Part shown: positions 35,594 through 42,052 of the stretch, piece after piece | How positions within the stretch are numbered: position 1 is the stretch's first letter | Layout: each line of letters begins with the position of its first letter | Assembly: GCF_009749525.1 (NCBI RefSeq) | Contig: NZ_WOAC01000032.1 | Location: 1-44,053, forward strand | Source: Mesorhizobium xinjiangense | GTDB lineage: Bacteria; Pseudomonadota; Alphaproteobacteria; Rhizobiales; Rhizobiaceae | Direction of reading: 5' to 3' | DNA: 44,053 nucleotides | Notes under the pieces: generated by a model | Told to the model about the DNA's origin: nothing | Database searches by the model: none | What the model saw: only the letters and a program-made list of their open reading frames with translations | Translations under genes and position numbers: made by a program

Positions 35594-37611
35594 AGGCATG
35601 GTTGACTACAACCGAGTTTGCTTCTCTGGCGGGCATGTCAAAGCGCAGGGCGCGGAAGATATGCCAGCAGATCGGGGACGGGCATCGGTTCCATTGGGAC
35701 GGCGCAGCTCTAGAAGTCGGTGTAATTCACGGCCGGCCGGGACGAAGTGGCAAGAATTACATCGTCAAGGCATGCAGCCTTCCCGACTATCTCCAGGAGC
35801 GTTTGAAGGCCTCTCAAGCGGCGCTTGAAGGCCGCTCATTGACCATTTCCGGCAGCCCCGCAGCGCGTGAGCGGACATGGTGGCTGCATATTCTTGGTCC
35901 TGCGCTGGAGCATCCGAAGGGATCGGCTGAGCGTAAGGCTGCGCTCGACGCCATCGCGGCCGTCAGGCATCTGGACTGGCATGGCCGGCGCATCCCGATC
36001 AGCCTGCGTACCTTACAGCGCCGGCTTGCACGCATGGAAGGCGAGGGGAGTATCGGCCCACTTGCCCGAGCCGGCCGGGCCGACAAAGGCAAGAAGCGCG
36101 TTGTCGTCTCCCGCGCCTGGGACAAGGCAGTCCCCTTCGACGACGCCACCAAAGCCAAACTGGCGGAGAATCTTCGCCAGCACATACGCGGCCTGATCAA
36201 GGCCGGCATGAAGGGCAAGAACCTGTGCTTCTTCGCGAGCAAGTATCTCCGCGAAATGACGGAAGCCCACGGTTTCCGACCGAACGATGAAGCCGTGTTG
36301 ACGCGCGCCTGCAAGGTTCCGACGCATCTTTGCGATGCGGAGGCTATCTACAAGAAGGTTCACCGCCACCGCACCGACCGCAAGGCGAGCGTCGACGCTG
36401 GTCCACACATCACGCGCACGACTAAGGGTTTGCGGCCGATGGAATGGGTGGTTGCGGACGTTCACCATTGCAATGTGCTGGTCGAGAAGGAAAGCGGCCG
36501 TCTCGGTACCGCAAAGGCGATTTCTTTCCTGGACGTGGCGACCCGCCGCGTGTGGACCGATCTCGTGTTCTTCGATGGCAGGGGCGGCGTCCGCAATATC
36601 GACGTCATCGAGACGTTCAAAGGCATGGCGGCCGATCCAGCATTCGGCCTCCCGGAGTTGATCTATTTCGACAACGGCAAGGAGTACAACTTTGCTGATT
36701 TCCTTGACGACGCGCTTCAACTCGCCATACCGCTTGCCGGCGGCGACGGCCGCCAGTCCCGTATCGTCCGCGCACAGCCATACAACGCCAAGGCCAAGCC
36801 GATCGAGGCATGGTTCGGCCATTTCGAGCAGCAATACTTGTCTCTGTGCCAGGGCTATCGCGGCGACGATATCGTCAACCCGAAGCGGCCGGCTCTCGGC
36901 AAGCTTCCCGCGCCCTATCTTGGTGGTTTCGATGCCTTCCGTACCCGGTTCTTTGGGCTTCTGAAGGGATATGAGCACATTCCGCAGAGGGGTGATCTCG
37001 CCGGCCGAAGCCCTGCGGAAGCATTTGCCGAGCATGTGAACACCGGTTGGTCGGCGGCGGTCGCCGAGCCTGCACACCTCAATTCGGTGTTCGCCCGGCC
37101 TGTCACGCGCAGGCTGGTCGGCGGCCGTTTCGAACTGGATGGGCGCAAGGGCGGCTGGAACTGCCCTGCGTTGGACCGCTACCTCGGCGATACGATCGTC
37201 GTCCGCGTGCCGATCTACCACGCCTACAACGAGGTGAACGTTTATACGCCGGAAGGTGCCTTCATCGGGATTGCGAGCCCGGAGGAAGTTTATTCCTTTG
37301 GCGATCCACGCGGCGCTCGGCATTCAGCCCGCCGCAAAAAGGAGCACGCCGCCGCCCTTCGCCGGCTTGAGAAATCGGCCCCTACCATCGACGCAGCCGC
37401 GCTGATCGTGGCCCACGGCGAAGAACAGATGCCGATGCTTCCTAATGCGCCCCGCGCGGTCGTTTCCGTGACGACGGGCGAACGCACCGCCAACGTCATC
37501 GTGCCGGAAGGCAAGCCACAGTCACCGGAACAGGCACTGCGTGAGGAACGCCGGGAAATCCAGAAGCTTCGGGAACAGGTTGCAGCCAACCTCAAGAGGG
37601 CGGCATCATGA
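35590..37611 (+). CDS. Mu-like transposase (MuA, DDE family)
   Basis: The transposase (673 residues) has an N-terminal winged-helix Mu-type domain (WLTTTEFASLAGMSKRRARK). The DDE catalytic triad reads D290 (VVADVHH), D361 (YFDNGKEYN) and E406 (KPIEAWFGHFEQ), in the order and approximate spacing of Mu D269, D336 and E392. A Mu-type C-terminal barrel and a basic C-terminal tail for contact with MuB follow. All three catalytic residues are intact, and the length is close to Mu A (663), so the protein may be active. It is coupled by overlap to the ner-like gene and to muB. Confidence 0.95.
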   Translation: MKAWLTTTEFASLAGMSKRRARKICQQIGDGHRFHWDGAALEVGVIHGRPGRSGKNYIVKACSLPDYLQERLKASQAALEGRSLTISGSPAARERTWWLHILGPALEHPKGSAERKAALDAIAAVRHLDWHGRRIPISLRTLQRRLARMEGEGSIGPLARAGRADKGKKRVVVSRAWDKAVPFDDATKAKLAENLRQHIRGLIKAGMKGKNLCFFASKYLREMTEAHGFRPNDEAVLTRACKVPTHLCDAEAIYKKVHRHRTDRKASVDAGPHITRTTKGLRPMEWVVADVHHCNVLVEKESGRLGTAKAISFLDVATRRVWTDLVFFDGRGGVRNIDVIETFKGMAADPAFGLPELIYFDNGKEYNFADFLDDALQLAIPLAGGDGRQSRIVRAQPYNAKAKPIEAWFGHFEQQYLSLCQGYRGDDIVNPKRPALGKLPAPYLGGFDAFRTRFFGLLKGYEHIPQRGDLAGRSPAEAFAEHVNTGWSAAVAEPAHLNSVFARPVTRRLVGGRFELDGRKGGWNCPALDRYLGDTIVVRVPIYHAYNEVNVYTPEGAFIGIASPEEVYSFGDPRGARHSARRKKEHAAALRRLEKSAPTIDAAALIVAHGEEQMPMLPNAPRAVVSVTTGERTANVIVPEGKPQSPEQALREERREIQKLREQVAANLKRAAS

Positions 37612-38375
37612 ACACCAATTTCGTTGAAATCTCCGCCGTCAGGATCATCCACACTGCGATCGACCGCGCGATGGCATGGCAATATCCTTCGCGCGTGATC
37701 AGTTGTCCCGGCATGGGAAAGACTACGGCGTTAAGGCATTTCGAGCGCGAGTTGGGTGCTGTCTATTGCCTGGTCAAAGCCCAGCACAAGGACACGGCCG
37801 GCATGTATCTCATGCTGCTAGAAGCCTACGGGCTACGCCGCCATGGGAAGACCGCCCGCGACGACGCCAATCAGGTTTATCGCGAACTCGCCCGCACGGA
37901 ATTCGTCCAGGACACATTTCAGCTTGTCCAGCATGAGCGGCCGCTTCTGGTGGACGAGTACCAGACCCTTGAAGCGACCGCATTGCGCGAACTGCTCAAC
38001 ATCGTTGAGGAATGCCGCATTCCACTTGTCCTGTGTGGTAACGGAGAACGGCTCGCAAAAGAGCGAAAGGCTGATCGTGCGGCGCTGGAGCAAGTGTGGA
38101 ACCGCGTTCGACCCACTTATCGCGTCGATCCTCCCGACGCCGATGACTGCCGCTCCATTGCCATTGAATTCGACGTCGAATTTGACCGCGCCACCTATGC
38201 GGCCCTCGCAGCCTACGGCAGTCGGTCCAGCTTGCGCGATCTCGTTTGCCTGCTGGGCGAGGCGAGGGCCGTCGCCGGCGCGGGTGTCCTCAAGCTTCAC
38301 CATATCGAGACAGCCGTGCTGACTATTCATGACAGCCGAGACGCACTCAAGCGCCTTGCCCCGGCTCATGCCTGA
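37608..38375 (+). CDS. MuB-like ATP-binding target selection protein
   Basis: This 255-residue AAA+ ATPase has Walker A CPGMGKTT (G35-T40) and Walker B LLVDEYQT (D116, E117). MuB proteins form filaments on target DNA, deliver it to MuA and give target immunity. It lacks the N-terminal helix-turn-helix domain of phage Mu B (312 residues), like the shorter B proteins of D3112-type phages. Its ATG overlaps the transposase stop (37608-37611). Confidence 0.92.
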   Translation: MNTNFVEISAVRIIHTAIDRAMAWQYPSRVISCPGMGKTTALRHFERELGAVYCLVKAQHKDTAGMYLMLLEAYGLRRHGKTARDDANQVYRELARTEFVQDTFQLVQHERPLLVDEYQTLEATALRELLNIVEECRIPLVLCGNGERLAKERKADRAALEQVWNRVRPTYRVDPPDADDCRSIAIEFDVEFDRATYAALAAYGSRSSLRDLVCLLGEARAVAGAGVLKLHHIETAVLTIHDSRDALKRLAPAHA

Positions 38376-38453
38376 ATTTGCTTACCGAGACCCCAATCTG
38401 CGCATTTGTATCGTGTTGCGCTGGCTCAACCCTTGAGACTAGGAGACCGAAAC

Positions 38454-38906
38454 ATGCCAGACACCAACGCCGTAGAATTCAACGTTGTCGAGACGTTCGA
38501 CGCCTTGGGGAACACAGCCGACATGCTTCGGGCGTTGGGCGTCATGATGACGTATACGGTGCGTTCTGGCGACGATGTGAGCGAAATCAGCGACGGCATG
38601 ATGCGGCTGATCGACCAGCAATGCGATGACCTGAAGAACATCGACCGGGCATTGCGCCGGCAATACCGCGACATAAAGGAGAACAAGCTCGCAATCAGGG
38701 ATTTGCGACTGGTTGCAGAATGGAGCGGGACGTCTCCGAAACTCGCGGCAAAGGTCATCAACATCGCGACGGGCATCGATCTTGATCCCGCCTCAGCAAT
38801 GGCAGAAATGCTCAAGTCTGCCCGGCGGGAAGAAGCGGAGGGGCGCGAGTTCAACGAGACGTTCGGCTTCGATATCGCGCACCCAAGCGCAACCGCCAAC
38901 GGATAG
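38454..38906 (+). CDS. unrecognised early protein of the Mu-like element
   Basis: This 150-residue protein has no motif I can name. Residues about 1-45 read as helices (ETFDALGNTADMLRALGVMM), the middle is a charged helix (DDLKNIDRALRRQYRDIKENK), and the C-terminus has a possible HTH-like stretch (WSGTSPKLAAKVINIATG). The start is ATG 38454, with AGGAGA eight bases upstream. It lies between muB and the gp16-like gene, where transposable phages carry variable early genes; no Gam or DUF3164 homologue is seen. Confidence 0.75.
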   Translation: MPDTNAVEFNVVETFDALGNTADMLRALGVMMTYTVRSGDDVSEISDGMMRLIDQQCDDLKNIDRALRRQYRDIKENKLAIRDLRLVAEWSGTSPKLAAKVINIATGIDLDPASAMAEMLKSARREEAEGREFNETFGFDIAHPSATANG

Positions 38907-38910
38907 GGCC

Positions 38911-39351
38911 ATGACGAGACAATCTCGCCGGAGCGGGCACCTGCCCGCCAAGAGGATTGCCGTTATCCATGTCGCAAGAAAGCAACTGGGGCTGGACGAT
39001 GAGTCCTATCGAGACATTTTGCATCAGTACGGCGGCGCTCGCAGCGCTGCCGAGCTCGATATTCTAGGCTTTGAGAATGTGATGAGCCGGTTCGAGCGGC
39101 TTGGATTTCGTTCAACCTGGACCAAGCGGACATTCGGCAATCGAGCGGGCATGGCCAGCCCGGCACAGATTGAATACATGCGCCACCTCTGGTGTCGTTA
39201 TGACCCCGACGATGTAAACGATGCGCATCTGAATGCTTGGTTGTTCAAATACCATCACGTTTCGGCGCTGCGCTTCATCAGTGCCGAGAAGGCGGAAAAG
39301 GTCATTCCCGCGTTAAAGGCAATGGCGGGCCGCAAACAGGATCAAATTTGA
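38911..39351 (+). CDS. Mu gp16-like regulatory protein (DUF1018/GemA)
   Basis: This 146-residue protein matches the gp16/GemA family of transposable phages. It has the core IAVIHVARKQLGLDDESYRDIL and the tail pattern GMASPAQIEYMRHLWCRY. Members are reported to modulate host gene expression and lie directly upstream of mor, as here. ATG 38911 follows the previous stop by four bases, so the early genes from ner to this one could form one operon. Confidence 0.85.
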   Translation: MTRQSRRSGHLPAKRIAVIHVARKQLGLDDESYRDILHQYGGARSAAELDILGFENVMSRFERLGFRSTWTKRTFGNRAGMASPAQIEYMRHLWCRYDPDDVNDAHLNAWLFKYHHVSALRFISAEKAEKVIPALKAMAGRKQDQI

Positions 39352-39723
39352 GGGGGTTTCAAAGCCCGCTGACGCGCGTTTCGCCCGCTCCGCGTATGGC
39401 TGACTATACGTCGCCATCGCGCGCCCTGTGGCGCTTCTGGACGTTGATCTAGGACGCTGCCTGAACTAGATATTAGCGGCGGGTGAATCATAGCCTCCGG
39501 GCTCCGCTCGGCCACCTTGTGCTGGCGAGGGATGTAGCGGCCCTCCACCCGTAGCTTCAAATCTCTCGTGAAACGTGCAATACCGCGCTTGGGTGCGAGC
39601 CATTTCCGTTTCCCCGGGACGGTTTCACCGGCCGGATCCGCGAGGGAGTGACGACCCTCCGCACCCGCTTATCTCCTCCATCCCGTTACCCTGACCACGT
39701 CAGGATCATGACATCGTCACTAC
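39352..39723. promoter_or_regulatory. 372-bp gap between gp16-like and mor genes, with a dyad
   Basis: No convincing gene is seen on either strand. A perfect 6-bp dyad, CCTGAC (39690-39695) and GTCAGG (39699-39704), lies 20 bases before the mor start and could be an operator for the middle promoter. Short minus-strand frames (about 39342-39560) lack start signals and family resemblance; they may be decayed genes. Confidence 0.4.
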
Positions 39724-40167
39724 ATGCCTAATCTCGCCCGAGACCAAAACGGCTCTCCGGTGATGATGAATAGCAGCTCCGACTTCAGCAGGGACATACT
39801 TGGCGAGATCGAAGAAGTGGCGGGCCTCAACGCCGCGCTGAAACTGGCGCGCCTGCACGGCGGGACTTCGGTCAGCATTCCGCACAAATGCCCCGACGAT
39901 CATTGGCTGGTGGATGCGGTCGGCCGCGAAGCTGCCGACGCCATCTGCGACCATTTTGCCGTCGGCAACACCGGCGCTCGCATCATCATGCCGATGGGCG
40001 TGGAATTCTCCAGGCACGCCAAGCGCATGGAGATCATCAAGCTGATCCAGCAGGGCCATTCCGCAGACCAAATCGCGAAGGCCGCAGGAGTCCACGTCAG
40101 GACGGTTTATCGCCACAGGGCCAACTTCAAACGACGGCTGAAGAGGCTCGGGATCAAGGCGGCCTGA
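39724..40167 (+). CDS. mor: Mor-family middle transcription activator
   Basis: This 147-residue activator is of the Mor/C family. The dimerisation region (about 25-90) includes HGGTSVSIPHKCPDDHWLVDAVG and the family strand ARIIMPMG. The C-terminal helix-turn-helix is SADQIAKAAGVHVRTVYRHR (about residues 112-131). In Mu, Mor turns on the middle operon, whose product C then turns on the late genes. Here the next genes are already structural, so this protein may drive them directly. The start is ATG 39724. Confidence 0.88.
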   Translation: MPNLARDQNGSPVMMNSSSDFSRDILGEIEEVAGLNAALKLARLHGGTSVSIPHKCPDDHWLVDAVGREAADAICDHFAVGNTGARIIMPMGVEFSRHAKRMEIIKLIQQGHSADQIAKAAGVHVRTVYRHRANFKRRLKRLGIKAA

Positions 40168-40168
40168 T

Positions 40169-40261
40169 ATGGAAACTTCTCTTCTCATTCGGCATGTCGA
40201 TCGCGCGCCGGCACATGCCAGTGCCCAAACTGGTCATTGCCGCGAAGGGGGCGACCAGTGA
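40169..40261 (+). CDS. possible 30-residue junction peptide
   Basis: An ATG one base after the mor stop opens a 30-codon frame that ends by GTGA overlap with the gpI-like gene. The frame (METSLLIRHVDRAPAHASAQ...) has no recognisable family. Its continuity and the coupled end fit a relict formed when genes between mor and gpI were deleted, but a chance frame is equally possible. Confidence 0.25.
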   Translation: METSLLIRHVDRAPAHASAQTGHCREGGDQ

Positions 40262-40854
40262 GCACCTCCGAGAAGCCGAACCTGTCTATTCCGATGTGGG
40301 GCCATCTTCTCCCTGCGGGGCCGCAGATCGAGGCACGCGATGGACGAAAATGGACCTTTGACGCTGCTGAGATTGTTGCGGCCTTCCGAGCAAACGGAGC
40401 GTCATTGCCGGTTGATTACGAGCATGGCCAGGACCTGGCCGCGCCAAAGGGGCTGCTCGCGCCCGCTGCCGGCTGGATCGAGGACGTGGACGTCAGGGAC
40501 GGAGCGATCTGGGCGCAGATTGAATGGACCGAGCGCGCCGCAAAGCTGATCACAGACCGAGCATATCGCTTCCTGTCGGCCAGCATGCGAACGACCTCTG
40601 ACAATCGCGTCCTTTCGCTGCGCGGTGCCGCGCTGGTCAACCGTCCAGCGCTCAGGGTGGAGCCGCTTCAGACAGAGCCGGACGAGGCCGAGACGGCCCG
40701 CGAAGCCTCACAGTTGATCTGTCTCGCACGTGAGCATCTGGCGGATCAAACCGCCCTGGGCCGCAAGCTCACTTTGACGGACGCAATCCTTAGCGTGCGC
40801 GATGGCGCGCATGGCCTTCCCCACCTTCCACAAGACCGAAAGGAAACCCAGTGA
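40258..40854 (+). CDS. short Mu gpI-like capsid protease/scaffold
   Basis: This 198-residue protein matches the N-terminal protease part of Mu gpI: HLLPAGPQIEARDGRKWTF, the conserved LPVDYEHGQDL, APAAGWIEDVDVRDGAIWAQIEWTERA, and YRFLSASMRTTSDNRVLSLRGAALVNRPAL. Full gpI proteins are about 350 residues because of a C-terminal scaffold; here only ~50 residues follow the protease core, so most of the scaffold is missing. I choose GTG 40258 because AAGGGGG lies six bases upstream. The stop overlaps the capsid start. Confidence 0.85.
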   Translation: MSTSEKPNLSIPMWGHLLPAGPQIEARDGRKWTFDAAEIVAAFRANGASLPVDYEHGQDLAAPKGLLAPAAGWIEDVDVRDGAIWAQIEWTERAAKLITDRAYRFLSASMRTTSDNRVLSLRGAALVNRPALRVEPLQTEPDEAETAREASQLICLAREHLADQTALGRKLTLTDAILSVRDGAHGLPHLPQDRKETQ

Positions 40855-41828
40855 CCGATGCCAATCGTCCTTTTCCAACCGATGCGACCCTGACGGCGAT
40901 CGCCATCGGCTACAAGAACCGCAGCCACGAGATGATCCATAAACAGGTGCTCCCCGAAGTACCGGTGCTGTCGGAGCGCTTCAGCTGGTTGAGCTACCCC
41001 ATTGCCGAGGCCTTCACCGTGCCTGAAATGGAAGTCGGCCGGCGCGGCCGGGTGAACGAAGTGGAGTTCACCGCAGTGGAGCACGAAGGCAAGGTCCGGG
41101 ACTACGGCCTCGATGACGTGATCCCGATCACGGATATCGATGAAGCGGCGCGCGCTCGCAAAGAAAAGCGCGCCTCCTACGATCCCGAAGCGGCGGCTGT
41201 CGAAGGACTGACCAACCTGGTCGAGCTCGGACGGGAAATCCGCGCCGCTCGATTGGTCCAAGATGCCGACAATTACGATGCAGGAAGACGGCTCGTCATC
41301 GCAACGGCAACCGACAAGTTCTCGGATTTCGCGAACTCCGATCCATTCGAAGTCCTCAATGCCGGCATTCGCAAGCCGCTCGTCCACCGAGCAAACACCG
41401 TCTCCATGGGCGAGGAAGTATGGGAGACGCTGAAGCGCCATCCGAAGCTGATCAAGGCCGTGAAAGGCGGACAGACCGAAGATGGTGCGATCAGCCGCGC
41501 CCAGTTTGCCGAACTCATGGAGATTGACCCGGAACGTCTGCTGATCGGCGTTTCTATGGTCAACACGGCGCCGAAGGGCAAGCCGGTCAGCCTGACCAAG
41601 GTTTGGGGCAACTCAATCCAGATGCACTACGTCGATGAGGTCAAGCGGTCGCCCGAAGACAACGTGCTGACGTGGGGCTTTACGGCGAAGCTCGGTCAGC
41701 GTCTTGCCGGCAAGATCGATGCGCCCGAGGTCGGCCTGAAGGGTGGCAGACGCGTGCGCGTCGGTGAGAGCGTCACCGAGGTCGTTTGCGCCAGCTCGCT
41801 CGGCTACATCATCGAAAATCCGATCTAG
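40851..41828 (+). CDS. phage major capsid protein (Mu-like element)
   Basis: This 325-residue protein resembles major capsid proteins of transposable phages of the Rhizobiales and Rhodobacterales. It starts MTDANRPFPTDATLTAIAIGYKNR and contains PIAEAFTVPEMEVGRRGRVNEVEF, the helix-rich middle with AARLVQDADNYDAGRR, and the end strand CASSLGYIIENPI. Its neighbour is the gpI protease, the expected order. It starts with GTG 40851, with AAAGGA upstream, overlapping the gpI stop. After it one expects tail genes (J, K, L); instead a defence-type gene follows. Confidence 0.82.
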   Translation: MTDANRPFPTDATLTAIAIGYKNRSHEMIHKQVLPEVPVLSERFSWLSYPIAEAFTVPEMEVGRRGRVNEVEFTAVEHEGKVRDYGLDDVIPITDIDEAARARKEKRASYDPEAAAVEGLTNLVELGREIRAARLVQDADNYDAGRRLVIATATDKFSDFANSDPFEVLNAGIRKPLVHRANTVSMGEEVWETLKRHPKLIKAVKGGQTEDGAISRAQFAELMEIDPERLLIGVSMVNTAPKGKPVSLTKVWGNSIQMHYVDEVKRSPEDNVLTWGFTAKLGQRLAGKIDAPEVGLKGGRRVRVGESVTEVVCASSLGYIIENPI

Positions 41829-42052
41829 CGATTTGACGCTGCCAGTCCGAAATCTATCTGGGGCGGAGCTTTCGCGTTGATCTCACTGAGGCGGGCGGGC
41901 ACGAACGATACAGAGCCGACGTTCAATGTGTTTTCTCCATAGCGGCACTTCGATGAGGGCTTCTCAACTCTTGCCCATGCTGATGATTGCTTAATAATGT
42001 AGGCAAACGATGCGTTGGGCCGCGAGTCAAGGAACATTGGAGGACGGGGGAA
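41829..42052. other. AT-shifted gap between the capsid and SIR2 genes
   Basis: In these 224 bases composition shifts from GC-rich to AT-richer, most clearly after about 41930, which marks the boundary of the acquired cargo. No copy of the left-end GTTCCC doublet is seen, so this is not obviously the right end of the element. A promoter for the SIR2 gene probably lies around 41980-42010 (TTGCTTAATAATGTAGG), but no clean -35/-10 pair was found. Confidence 0.5.

Noticed and set aside
39342-39560. Minus-strand frame in the gap before mor
   Set aside because: It starts with TTG without a ribosome binding site and overlaps the gp16-like stop; no motif was recognised, and it is at best a decayed gene.
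41825-42037. A 70-codon minus-strand frame ending at the capsid stop (CTAG shared)
   Set aside because: It reads somewhat protein-like (FVPARLSEINAKAPPQIDF) but has no ribosome binding site and no known family, and it overlaps the likely promoter of the SIR2 gene.
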